Source of the DNA: Cladosporium sp. IMV 00045
Taxonomy: Eukaryota > Ascomycota > Dothideomycetes > Cladosporiales > Cladosporiaceae
Direction: 5' to 3'
DNA length: 54,412 bases
Assembly: GCA_001931905.2 (NCBI GenBank)
Contig: MSJI02000285.1
Location: 1 to 54,412, forward strand
The translations under genes and the position numbers were made by a program. Shown here piece after piece: positions 12,592 through 23,053 of the stretch; position 1 is the stretch's first letter, and each line of letters opens with the position of its first letter. Below the pieces are notes generated by a model. That model saw only the letters and a list, made by a program, of their open reading frames with translations. It made no database searches and was not told the DNA's origin.

Positions 12592-13194
12592 AAGCGCCGT
12601 TTCGTTGGATTTGATTCGTAACGTTTGCGTTTCGTTGGAACAGGCTCGGTGTTGCCTTCTCTTACCTAGCGAGGCGGCTCTTCTGGTCGAGAACGGTCTT
12701 GAATAACACTTGGACATAACCAAGCTGGGCCATCTGTGCCTTCCAGTCAGTAGTGATAGCAATAAAGCATCCTCTCTTGTATCACTTCCTATGCGATCAC
12801 GCGCACCTCTGCAGTGGCAATTTGCGAATCCTGCAAGAATATCCTGCAACATGACAATCCGGTTGAACGTAAGTGAACGTGTATGGAAGACTGGTTACAA
12901 GGTTCGCATAGTGCCGTCCTGTCAGACACAGATGAGGCTCATCGAGACATCACGATTGCTGAAGAATAAAAATCGATACTTCTGCAGGGCTTCTCGTTAG
13001 AATCAAACAGAGCCCGTTGGCGAGAGAACACAGAACTCAAAGCCGCAATTTGTAGAATATAAAAGTAATTGTATTCCAAAGCCCCTTTTCGCCGCTCATG
13101 CGAATAACAGCTTTGCAAAGTATGGACAAATTGTTCCGTTTTACCGGATGCAGTGGACTTCTAAGCGTGCGAAGAGAAAGAAAACAGTGACGTT
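12592..13194. other. Convergent intergenic region
   Basis: Shared 3' flanks of the MFS gene (+) and SEC63 (-). No gene, RNA or repeat recognised. Confidence 0.6.
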
Positions 13195-15358
13195 CTACTC
13201 ATCGTCGCTATCGGTGTCAGTGTCCGTTTCGCTCTCGCTCTCCTCGTCCTCGTCGGTGCCAGATTCGTAGTCGCTTTCCTCCTCGTGCGCGGCTCTCCTG
13301 GCGGCCCTGCGCTTCGCTCTGGCCTCCTTCTCCTCGGGGTCGCTCGTGGGCTGGCCCTTGAGGGCGGCCATTTGGCCGGCGATGGTGTCTGTTGGGGAAA
13401 AAGTCAGTGATTTTGTGATTGGTGGTATTTGTAGTGGCGAGTGGAAACTTACCCTCTTCGGGCTCGGAGATGTCGTCGTCATCGTCGACCTCCTGAGCTT
13501 TGCTGGCGTCGTCGATGACCAGCGTGACGTCCTGCTTGTAGTCGAAGCCCACGTACGAGTCGCTGACCATGTGCATGGTGAATTTGAATTCACCGGGTTG
13601 AGGCGGGGCCTGGAATTGCATCTTCATGGTGACCACTTCGAACGTGGGAGTGCCGTCTTCCTTGAAAGCGGGCTTGTCGAAGGTGGAGAAGCGGAAAGGC
13701 GGGACGGCGATCTTGCCTTGCCTTGAGTCGGCAAGGAAGATGTGCCACTTGGGTTCTCTATCACGCGGGAGGTAGGGTGCGTAGGCGAGCGGGATCTGGT
13801 GCTGTTCCACTTCCTTGTTCTGCGCCTTGAGGTCGCCCTCCGCAGGATCGGGGTCTTCGAGATCGGCTTCGCTGACTGGAGGGACCTTGGCGGTGCCGGG
13901 AGGAATGAAGCGGGCTTTGACGGCCAGCTGGACGAGGGATGATGGGATGATGTACTTCTCGCCTTGGACCTTGAAGAAAGCTTTCTCGACCTTGAGGTAA
14001 GGCAATTGACGAGCGACCTGCTCGGCTTGCTTGAGGCGATCATTGGGGAGGCCAGCGGCTTGTGCAAGGGCTTGACGTTGTTCGGCTGGGAGAGCCATGA
14101 AAGACTGAACCGTGAGATGGTCCTTCGATGTGGAAGCGGTCTTGGTCTCGATCTTCTGAATGATTTCCGGGTTGAAATGAGGGAGCTGGAGGAGTGGCAG
14201 GTTGAGGGTAGTCGGTGGGATAGCTTGGGTGAGCGATTGGGCCATCTGGTAGGTAGACAGCACAGGTTGCGTGAAACCGTAAGCCAGACCGATAGATGCG
14301 AGTGCTTCAGTCAGTCTGAGAGCGGTAGGCGCAATCTCGAACTTCTCGGCCTCCAATGACCGGTCGTCCAGATCAATACGGCCCAAGTAGGCCCAGATCA
14401 GAGCCAAAGTCTTGCGGCGTGTGGCATCGTCGAGCTCGTTCAAGAAGGTCTTGTCTTTCTCAAGCATTGCCAAATCGAGTTCAGTCGTGGCCTGCAGTTT
14501 CTTCTCCAGCTTTCCAAGTCCATTGTCGGCCTTGCTGCTGGGTAGAATCTCCTGGTACTCCATGCCACTGCTGATGGCGCTCAAAACATCACCACCATCC
14601 ATGCGATCCTTGAACTCCTTGAACATGTTTCCTGCGCTGGTGACCAAGATGCGCTCCTTAGTCATCTTTTGCATGCCATACCACCACTTTCCAACTAGCC
14701 ATGGCAGACCAATACCGAGCAGAACACCGTAGAACATGAGCACATACTTGCCGTTACCCTCTGCAATCAGAAACTGTGGCAGGGCAATACCAAAGCTCGT
14801 GCTCTGCTTGCCATCGGGGTTGCCGTACTGAATGTAGTTGTTGCGAATCTCCTCGTCTGTGAGCGACTTGTACGCCTTGACAATTTCCACCCACTCGTCG
14901 TTGATCGCCTCGATGGTCAGGTTCTTTCCAGCGTCAGGTTGACGCTTGTCCGGGTGCATGGTGACGGAGAGCTTGCGGTAACGGGAGTTGATCTGCTTCT
15001 CGGTCGCGCTCATGCCCACGTCGAGAATGTCGTAAGGGTTCCATATCTTGGGCGTTTGGCGCGCGGTCACCACCATGAGGTAGACCATGTACGCCATGAC
15101 GGCCCATCCTGTCACGGCGGTGATGATACGCTTCAGGCGGATCTCCTTGCGCTTTTGTTTCGCGCGCTGCGTGTCAATGATGTCGGCATTGCTGGGCGGT
15201 GCGGGAGACTCGATTTTGGGTGCTTTGGAAGCTGTGGCACTCTCCGAGGGGGCGCGCAGGAGGGTGTAGGTAAGAGGGACCGTCACAAGGGAGGTGACGG
15301 TGAGGACGAAAAAAGGAAAGAACTGGGCGTCATTGTCGTAGTTGTATTCGTTCGACAT
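13195..15358 (-). CDS. SEC63: Sec63 ER translocation J-protein, copy A
   Basis: Two exons, complement 15358-13453 and 13388-13195, encode 699 aa; the 64-nt intron (GTAAGT...CAG) joins in phase 1. Sec63 recruits and activates BiP/Kar2 at the Sec61 channel for post-translational import into the ER. Visible parts are TM1 about 13-34, TM2 about 79-98, a J domain about 106-180 with the essential HPD at 135-137, TM3 about 204-223, a Brl/Sec63 domain about 235-640, and a very acidic C-terminus. TM2-J-TM3 places the J domain in the ER lumen, as in yeast. The tail has repeated S/T followed by acidic residues, typical casein kinase 2 sites; in yeast CK2 phosphorylation of this tail promotes Sec62 binding. 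Without the intron the frame would run into an unrelated Arg/Gly-rich end, so the spliced acidic tail is preferred. A second copy lies at the right end in opposite orientation. Confidence 0.95.
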
Positions 15359-15750
15359 GCTGGGCGAATGTGCGTGCCGCGATTATCGAGCTATGTGTAG
15401 CTTGGAAGGGCTCGGCGAGGTGGTCGAGTTGAATGCGATTTTTACAGCAAACAGACCATGGCCAGCACGGAGAGTGCGACGCTGTGAAGTGTAAATGTCG
15501 GATCCGGCGCGGTGGTGAAAAAGAGAGTGTTATTGTAGTCAAAAGTTGGGCTGATGATGATAGAAGCCCCTCGGAGGTGGGAAAGTCGCGAGAGAACAAG
15601 TGTGTCTACCGCATTCGGCAGCAACGTTGACAGCAACTTGGGCTTGTCGGTCAAAGGGTCCAGCTGTCCACCACGCCTCCTGTTTCTCAAACCTCCCTCT
15701 CCGTCTCGATAACCTCCTTTTCTGGTATTTCACGTACTTTGCTATTGACT
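13480..15750 (-). repeat. Inverted repeat arm A: SEC63 and promoter
   Basis: This segment is homologous in reverse orientation to 52141-54412, covering nearly all of SEC63 plus about 390 bp upstream. Similarity fades near 15750, around an AATAG stretch seen in both arms. The coding regions differ at scattered codons (for example ILVTSAG versus ILVTTAG), so the arms are diverged homologs and not one sequence read twice. Confidence 0.85.
15359..15750 (-). promoter_or_regulatory. SEC63 upstream region shared by both copies
   Basis: Roughly 390 bp upstream of the SEC63 start codon is conserved with 52141-52532, while sequence beyond is unrelated. It is partly pyrimidine-rich on the gene strand. 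I did not identify a defined binding site such as an unfolded-protein element. Promoter function is inferred from position and conservation only. Confidence 0.45.
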
Positions 15751-16851
15751 TTTACGGATATATGCGAGCACATCGAACCATCCAACAGCTGCGATGACTA
15801 CGAGGCTATGATTGCAGCCACACACATACGATGAGTCTTCAAGAAGCGTTCATTCCAGCGTCAATAAAGACACTGTGAGCAGTCTTTGTGATAGTGAAAA
15901 AAATACAATTGCAAGCTCGAAACTTTTTGCACTTGGCCTGATTTGATCTCTCTATCAACATTCTCCCGACGTTGACTCTAGGTCTCACTACCTTCTGTCG
16001 CAAACGCTCACAGCTCTCATTATCACCTTTCGACTCTCCTATGTTCCGGTCATCTTGAGAAAGCCCAATGGTCCACACCTGTGAGCGGGACACGAAATTG
16101 CTGGATGATTCGTACGAAGTTAATTTTAAATTTTGCTCTGCATCCCGGTCAAAAGCCAAGTACACGTTCCGACCAACAACTTCCTTCACGTATTATCGAT
16201 GAAGTTCTCATCGAATCGTCGCTCCCGGACTGTCATGAGGGAGATCATAAGCCACGCAGCTCCGGAAGCAATCCGAGGAAGCAACATGGCTCTCTTTACT
16301 TGATTGACTGCCCTTTGATCACCTCTTGCCTGCTCGGCTCGACAGTCTGCTCCATGGTCTTTGCCATCTCAAGCGCCACTGCTAAACAATAAGTGGATGA
16401 GAAAGCAGTCAAGACCATCAGTTATAGCGCTAACTTTGACATGAGTCCGGACTTTTGTGGTGAGTCAAAAACGAATGCCTACACGACTAATATACCGTGC
16501 AGAGCTTGCTTTATACGTAGATTACATAGAGGCAGGCATAGGAATCACCGTCGCACGCGTCAATGGTCAAACGAAGAGAAAGCTTGGGCCGGATGAAAGA
16601 AAAGGCACATTGTCAAGTAGGTCGTAACGTAGGAGAACATTTTCAAAAGGAAAAGTCGGTCAATTCAATCTTCAATCTGAAGTTCTAGAATATTGTTGCG
16701 CTATTAATGCTGACCCAAAAGGGAAAATCGCAGTACAGACTGTCACTCTCAATCGAGCATCCATTCCTCACATCGAACGTACACTCAGAGTCCCTCTGAT
16801 ACTAACTCACAACTCCTCCCACCTCCCCCGCTCTCCCCAAGCATATTAACA
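15751..16851. other. Intergenic, no gene seen
   Basis: About 1.1 kb with only short, unconvincing open frames. No homolog of this stretch is evident next to the second SEC63 copy. Confidence 0.55.
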
Positions 16852-17115
16852 TCACCGTCCATACCACCCATCATGGTGCCTCCTCGGCCTGCTCGACGAG
16901 CGACCGGAACGGCAACAGCAACGCCAGAGCAAAGCCAGGAGAACGACGCCGGCAACAATGCCCCCGACGGCGGCGAGGATGACGACCCACTGCTTCTTGT
17001 CGGAGTCGTTGTCGGCGTTGCGGCGGAGGAGATGGAGAGTGTTGGCGGCGAGCGTGGAGAGATTGGCGCGGTTGGACCAGGACTGGTTGCCGGTTTGGAG
17101 GGTTTGGAGATACAT
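16852..17115 (-). CDS. Possible small single-pass membrane protein (87 aa)
   Basis: The frame is open further upstream, but the ATG at 17115 has a good context (ATCACCATG) and gives 87 aa. A hydrophilic N-terminal half (about 45 residues, Asn-rich) is followed by one strong membrane segment WVVILAAVGGIVAGVVLLAL, then WRCCCRSGRSS and a basic tail ending in DGWYGR. The Gly-rich helix, the adjacent three-Cys cluster (possible palmitoylation) and the positive C-terminal side suggest an Nout-Cin protein. There is no recognised family and no second copy in the window to test conservation. The overlapping forward frame at 16873-17223 looks less protein-like. The call rests on composition only. Confidence 0.45.
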   Translation of the reverse strand: MYLQTLQTGNQSWSNRANLSTLAANTLHLLRRNADNDSDKKQWVVILAAVGGIVAGVVLLALLWRCCCRSGRSSSRPRRHHDGWYGR

Positions 17116-18636
17116 GGTGATGGCTGTGGTGGAGTTGATGAGATCCGTTGTTGGGGGATTTTTCCTGTGGCTGTGATGTTGCACTTCCTGAGTGCTTTTG
17201 GTTGGGTAGATCAGTGCAATTGACGGTGCGGTTGGGAGTGATTTTATGTAAGTGAAGGGCCATTGTGTTGGTGACATGTAGCGCTATAAAGAAGTTGAGG
17301 ATTGTTGGTCAGTGAACAAAGAGTGCATGTATTGTATATGGTTCGGTCTTTGTCCATTTCAATAAAGGCTTGGAGACACGAGTGAATACGCCTGTCCTGG
17401 CGGTTCTGTAGGCACGGCATTGCTTGCCGATGGTTGTGGCAGGCTTGTGTATTACGGCCACCGAGAGGAAGATCATAGGTCTCCTGTGTTCTAGAATCGT
17501 CAGGAATGGTATACTGGCATGGACTCCTCAGCAAACCACACCAAACAAAGAAGATTTACGGCAGCATGCCCGCTTCCATTGGAACAGGACCTCTAGGTAA
17601 AATTTTGTTGCTCGTTGAGGTGAACGATGTTTGAAGAATTGTGGTAAGCAACAGTGAATGTGCTGACGATTCGCCACGAATAACTTGAGTCGCTGGACGA
17701 ATCAAGTATATTCTCCGTTTGCAGGGATGTTAGGACTGTGGCCTGTCGAGATGAGCGCAGGGCTGACATGAAAATTTCAGTCTCTTAATCAAAGCCATGG
17801 GGCTCTACCTTGGTCAAACGTACATGCTGCATGACTCTTGCGAGATCGTGCAGTACACTTTGATCGGTGATTAGCTGTACAGGCGTTACCGCTTTCTCGG
17901 GATTGATTCGTGAACAGATACATATCGGTGAGTGTCATGCTGGCAGTCGCCCAACCACGTACTGACATGCGAGTGGCTGCAGGTAAGTGGGCAAAAAAGC
18001 GAAGTGGTGGTTTACCATTGGTGTTATGAAGATGTAGGAAAGTGGATTGGCTGCCACGGCTGGCCCCTCCCGCCCGGTGATAAAGCGTGTGAAGTGCAGG
18101 GATGGCGGGTTGTGAAGAAGTGAAGTCTCCCCACAAGAGAACTAGAAGCCAGCTCCTGATCTGATCTGTTGCTTCGGCCCAGGGTCCATTTGTTGTTTTC
18201 CCCAATCACCAAGTCAACTTCAAACTGCTCCTGCGACTCCGACCTCACTCGACACTGACCGACTGGCTGACGACCACTTCACGCCTTCAAGCCCTCTGCG
18301 ACTGGGCAGGTGTCCTGCACCCTTAGGATATTCCACCGGATATCTCGTCCTCCCTCAGCGAATCATTCACCATCCACCGCCCTTCTCGCGCCGTTTCATC
18401 TGCCGCGGCAGCTATTCCTAGACTCGAGTTGGCTTTGTTTGTGCAGCTTCACGGAGAGACACCGCGCTATCCACCGAGACATTTCACTGCTACAGCAACA
18501 TATTCAGGTATTGCATCATCTCTAATTTCGTCGCGTTTCACCTGCGTCAGGCGATCTCGACCGCTCATTTCCACTGACACCGTTGACAGCTCTGGAAGCT
18601 GGCGGTGCCTGGATACTCGACACAGCCCTGCTATTC
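17116..18636. other. Intergenic and 5' leader region
   Basis: About 1.5 kb between two divergently transcribed genes. The last 350 nt are pyrimidine-rich and probably contain the leader of the coiled-coil gene. No RNA gene or repeat seen. Confidence 0.5.
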
Positions 18637-21189
18637 ATGGATCATCCTCCGCCTGTTCCACCCAAGGATACGCCCTACAAGACAACTATGGATCCTGACC
18701 GTTCAACTCCCGCACCTGCCAGTGGCTCGAAACGCAAGCGCGAAGCTCATGACGAGCAGACCTTCAGCAGCAATCTCACCTCACCAAATCCGAAATCGCA
18801 CAGCCCAAAGCGCAGCCGCCAACACCTACAACCCAGCGGTAATTACACTTCTGATGACACAACGCCCGTGCAGCCTCGCAATGTCCGCCGTAAGAAGGGA
18901 TCACGCAACTTGTCGAATCTCAATCTCCGCCATGCTGCTGAGCGGCAAGCTCGGCTCAATGCTCAGAGTCAACCGTTACCACGAGAGTCAAAGTTCCAGG
19001 AAGGCAGCCTAACAGACAAGCCGAGCGACAAGCCTCCCAGTATGTTTACCCGCTTTGTTCGCACGGACAGCGGTGGCATTCGTCAGGTGGAGGAGCTCAT
19101 GGCCGATTACCACAATGGCATGCCAACCCCGCGCGGATCGGTGGAAATTGGTCTCGAAAAAGAGAAGGCGCAGCTACCACAACGTGTATCTGCCATTTCG
19201 TCACAGGCGGGGATCCCCGACGAAAACAATGGCTTCTTATTTCGCTTCGGTCGCTCTCTTGCTGCCAGCTTCCATCCTGTAAGAATGTGGAAACAAGTTT
19301 GGGACGAAACACACGAAGACCTGAGGCAGAGGAACCTGGCGGAGATTGAACGCAAGCGTATCTTGAAGGAAGAGGCTGAAAGAAGGTACGCCCAGATGAA
19401 GGCATCAGGACAACTCGAGCCGCGAGCCGTCTCGCGAGCAGATGCTGTCGATAATTACGACCCCTCTCGGATCTCGAATGCGGAAAGCCACATCACTACT
19501 CGTGACTCCGGCGTCATCTTCTCGAGCGGAGCCCTGTCTTCAGATCATAAGAGAACTGTCTCAAATGGCTCCAACCTGGCACCTTCCACAAACGATGTCT
19601 ACAGCCAATCCGAAAGCGAAGCCCCAGAGACGGCACCACAGAGTGTCGTGAAGACGCTGAGGTCTCGTCTCAGCTTCAAGCGTCCGTCGCTGCAAAACCT
19701 TCGATTCGACCTCAAGCGAACGAAGTCCGACTTCAATTTGGCTGCTGCTGCCAATTCTCAGAGAGACTCATCGTCTTCGATCTCACCGGCAAAGAACGAA
19801 ATTCCAGGGACGGGTCTCAAGAAATCACACTCGAGAATCGATATGAGGAGGCAACACAAGCTTTCCAAGCGTGTCAGCGATCTGGAGTCGAAGCTACAGG
19901 TTGCACGCAGAGAGCTGGATGATGCCCTTGTGCAAGCCTCGCCCATGCCGAAACTGAACGGCAAATACGAGCGCTCCACGCCAAACTCGTCGATCAGGCG
20001 TCCAAAATTTGTACCCGGAAAGCTGGAAAGTCTGCCTAGCGAGCGACTTCTTGATCCATCGCAGCTTGCACTTCAGGGATATGACGAGAATGAAGTGCGG
20101 GATCATCGTGCGAGGGCTGTCGCCGAACTCGAGGGCGACACATTCGACATCTCAAGGGGTGTTGATCTGATGGACGTGAGTGAAGAGATTGACGATATCG
20201 ACCATGAAGACACGGTCAGAGTGTCGCAAGCCCGACCTTATCCAGCTCGCTCTTCGTCCCTGTTCCCTTTGGGCAACAATAACATTGAGAGCCTGAACAA
20301 CAACGAGGACACCAACGAAGGCGCCACCGAAACACCAGAAGAGCACACTCAATTCGACAACAACATGGACGTCGACGACGACAACACCATCACCCCAGAC
20401 GCGCAAGGCCGGCCCAAGAAAGCCGTTAGCTACGCCGATCTCGACGCAAAGCTCAAAGCTCTCGACGCAAACGTCAAGATGGCCGGCAGAAAGCCACACA
20501 AAGGCAAGAAGCGCAAGTCCGGCGACGTCAGCCTGAGGAACTACCACCCAACCTCCGAAGAGGAAGCCGACGACGATCTGGAATGGGAATTGGCGTACAC
20601 GGAGGCTAAGCGCCGCAAATCCGGCGGTTCGACCAAGAAGCGAACTCCCAGCAAAGCAGGCGCCGCCGGCGAAGATGTCGACGACACGGTCATGTCTCAA
20701 GACGCAGACACAACCACCCACGACCCAATCTCTGAGCCCTCCCAAGCCACCGAAAAGCCGAAATCCAAATCCACCGCCCGCGCCAGTCTAGACTCACAAG
20801 CCGCCCTCCTCGAGCCCGTCGCGGAAGAAGAAAGCGAAGGCGCCGCAGGCGTCGTGGAGAACACCGACCCTGTCAAAAAGCAGCCTTCCAAAGCGCCCGT
20901 CGGCGCTCGTGACAGCGTCCAATCCGGTTCTGAAGAGGAACAACTCATGACCCGCGCCGCTGACGCCGCGAGGAAGCACCGCTCCCACTCTCCTGCGGTG
21001 ATGATTCCAGGGGATGTTGGCACTGCGGCAGAAGCCAACAACACGGCCGGCGAGCAAGCCGTGCAGGGCGCTGAAGCCGAGGCGCCGAAGAAGAGCTCGA
21101 AGGGTACCAGCCGCGGCCACGCTTCGAGGAAGAAGAGGACGGCCGCGAAGGTCGATGAGTCTTTCGAGTGGCCCGAAGATGTCTTCTGA
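18637..21189 (+). CDS. Basic coiled-coil protein, probably nuclear, copy A
   Basis: Single-exon frame of 850 aa from ATG 18637 (MDHPPPVPPKDTPYK); the next Met is 17 residues later. I do not recognise a named family. Visible parts are a Lys/Arg-rich N-terminus with NLS-like clusters (KRKRE, RRKKGS), a conserved-looking block at about 198-258 (FLFRFGRSLAASFHPVRMWKQ, then a charged helix), a predicted coiled coil at about 406-433 (HKLSKRVSDLESKLQVARRELDD), acidic and basic alternation with KKRKSG and RRKSGGSTKKR, and a terminal ESFEWPEDVF motif. Such a protein is likely nuclear; chromatin or RNA association is a guess. The segment from 20005 is repeated at 27175 with scattered substitutions and two small indels, but the C-terminal motif is kept in both. 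Confidence 0.75.
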   Translation: MDHPPPVPPKDTPYKTTMDPDRSTPAPASGSKRKREAHDEQTFSSNLTSPNPKSHSPKRSRQHLQPSGNYTSDDTTPVQPRNVRRKKGSRNLSNLNLRHAAERQARLNAQSQPLPRESKFQEGSLTDKPSDKPPSMFTRFVRTDSGGIRQVEELMADYHNGMPTPRGSVEIGLEKEKAQLPQRVSAISSQAGIPDENNGFLFRFGRSLAASFHPVRMWKQVWDETHEDLRQRNLAEIERKRILKEEAERRYAQMKASGQLEPRAVSRADAVDNYDPSRISNAESHITTRDSGVIFSSGALSSDHKRTVSNGSNLAPSTNDVYSQSESEAPETAPQSVVKTLRSRLSFKRPSLQNLRFDLKRTKSDFNLAAAANSQRDSSSSISPAKNEIPGTGLKKSHSRIDMRRQHKLSKRVSDLESKLQVARRELDDALVQASPMPKLNGKYERSTPNSSIRRPKFVPGKLESLPSERLLDPSQLALQGYDENEVRDHRARAVAELEGDTFDISRGVDLMDVSEEIDDIDHEDTVRVSQARPYPARSSSLFPLGNNNIESLNNNEDTNEGATETPEEHTQFDNNMDVDDDNTITPDAQGRPKKAVSYADLDAKLKALDANVKMAGRKPHKGKKRKSGDVSLRNYHPTSEEEADDDLEWELAYTEAKRRKSGGSTKKRTPSKAGAAGEDVDDTVMSQDADTTTHDPISEPSQATEKPKSKSTARASLDSQAALLEPVAEEESEGAAGVVENTDPVKKQPSKAPVGARDSVQSGSEEEQLMTRAADAARKHRSHSPAVMIPGDVGTAAEANNTAGEQAVQGAEAEAPKKSSKGTSRGHASRKKRTAAKVDESFEWPEDVF
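20005..20219 (+). repeat. 215-bp block identical to the start of contig 2
   Basis: Identical to 27175-27389; the first difference is at 20220 (a) versus 27390 (g). Contig 2 begins exactly at the left end of this block, as expected when an assembler cuts where two haplotypes share sequence. Confidence 0.9.
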
Positions 21190-21711
21190 GCGTGAGAGGA
21201 TCGAGACGACTCTGGAATTCAAAGTGGCCAAGTTGAAGGCCACAGAAAGGCCACAGAAAAAGATCAACAACAGCGACAGCGACAACCCTTTTTTCCTTTA
21301 ACGACTTAACGACACGACAAATTGTTTCCTTTTCTTTTCCCTTTCTTTCCTTTTCTTTCCTTTTCTTTCCTTATTTCATCTTTGTGGTCTTTCCACAAGC
21401 GAGCGGCATATGGCGTTTAACGAAATTGGAATGTTTGATGCGTCTCTCGCGACGAGCGAAGGTGTCTCTACTTGGAGCAAGCAAATGGGGACTTTTCGTA
21501 TTTGCACTTTCTAATGGCTGCTTGCTTTCTTTTTGGATATGTTCTTCCGACATCACCTCAACCGGAGCAGCGTCTTTGGTGGTTCAGAGATTGGCGGAGT
21601 GGACGAGAGACAGAATGGAATTGACTGATGACTCCGCGTGTAAGTAAGTAGTAAAGTAGTGAAATAAGTGTGCAGTATTCTGTGGAAATAAGCCTCTCTT
21701 CCTCCCTGCCG

Positions 21712-21754
<43 letters not shown>

Positions 21755-23053
21755 CACTTCCTTCCCCTCTCTCATTCCTCATTCCGACCATACTCCTCTC
21801 CAGTCATCAAGCAACAGCCTGCAGCAGTGGTGGACCGGAAGCCTCACGGGTATTTTCGTGGCCCAAACCCAAGTGCTCTTTGGACGATTCCCCCCCTTAC
21901 GCATCATGAGACACAGCGGCGGTACCAGGCACGTGGGAGGTGAGTAGGTAAGCAGGGAGGGAATGGAGTTGGTCGAAGCCCACCGCCCGCCCGCCAGTCA
22001 AACAGCAGTAGTTTGAGTCGTGAAAAGATCATGTTGTGAGCTACGCTTCAAAAGCACACGGATTCGAGAATGAGAAGGGACGGCGCAGATCAGACTAAAA
22101 TGACGATGTCTAGAGCGAAGTGTGAAGAAAGGAAAGAAAAGAAGGGGGAAGGTCAGTGTGGGACGAGAGATCATGACATCCGAGCGGAGTAGATGTGTCG
22201 GAGAGCAGGTGAACAGATCAGACTCAAGTATTCTGGTATCGTGACGACCAACTCTGAAATCAAGTAGAATAGAAGAGATTCATCAACAGCACGTATGAAC
22301 AAGAACACCTCACTCGCTCGCATTCATTAGGGGGTACTTTGACTAGGCGAGGTGACTGAGCGAGGATATCTACACACTGACAGCCAACCCAGTCCTTTTC
22401 CCCCCCCATCTCTTTCCAAAAATCCGCTGCATTCTCTCTCCTCTCCCGAAAGTCAAGTAGTCGCGTGAAAGGGAAAGTATGGCAGACAAAAATTGTTAAA
22501 AAGTCAAATTGAAAACGGAAACAAAAGGGATAGAAAACAACGCCTCACCCAAAAAAACGAAATATATCCAAAAGCTCCTCATCTCCCTCCCATAAAAGAA
22601 AATAAAAGAATCAAACTTCGTGAACCGGTTCGTCCGTCTTTCGTGAGTAATGTGCAATAATGTACTTTGCGCCGAAGAAGGAGGGGGGGTTTTCCTTATG
22701 TCGAACTTTTCTCTTCTTATGATAGTTACACCCGTTCCTTCCATTCTCCCGAAAAGCGTGGTCGTTAATAAAAAGGTTAGGGTATTTTTTCTGCTTCTTC
22801 TGAGTAACGCCCCCGTCCGTTTGTCCCGTTAAGAATATGATGGGTCCCGGTCGTGACTGATACACGAACTTTGGTTGTTGCCCCCGACTTTCCTTCCGCG
22901 ATGCGAGGGTCCGTATGAATGGGTTTCGGATATTTGATGTAAAACAAAAGGAACTCCGTGTGCGCCGGTCTTCTTCGAGTTGAAGGATGTTTGACAAAAG
23001 AGATGAGTTGGTTGTTGTCGGTTCAGTGGTGATGAAGGCCGATATGAACGCGG
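21190..23053. other. Convergent intergenic region, copy A
   Basis: About 1.9 kb of 3' flanks between the coiled-coil gene (+) and SPT23/MGA2 (-). It is homologous to 28369-29949 but with many substitutions and indels. The stretch nearest SPT23/MGA2 (about 22620-22990) keeps shared blocks such as GATGGGTCCCGGTCGTGACT, probably 3' UTR. It also holds a TTTTC/TTTCC pyrimidine tract near 21330-21375. Confidence 0.65.
21715..21750 (+). repeat. (TC)18 microsatellite
   Basis: A 36-nt perfect TC dinucleotide run. The corresponding place in contig 2 (near 28830-28850) has only a short mixed pyrimidine stretch, so the tract differs between the two versions. Confidence 0.95.
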
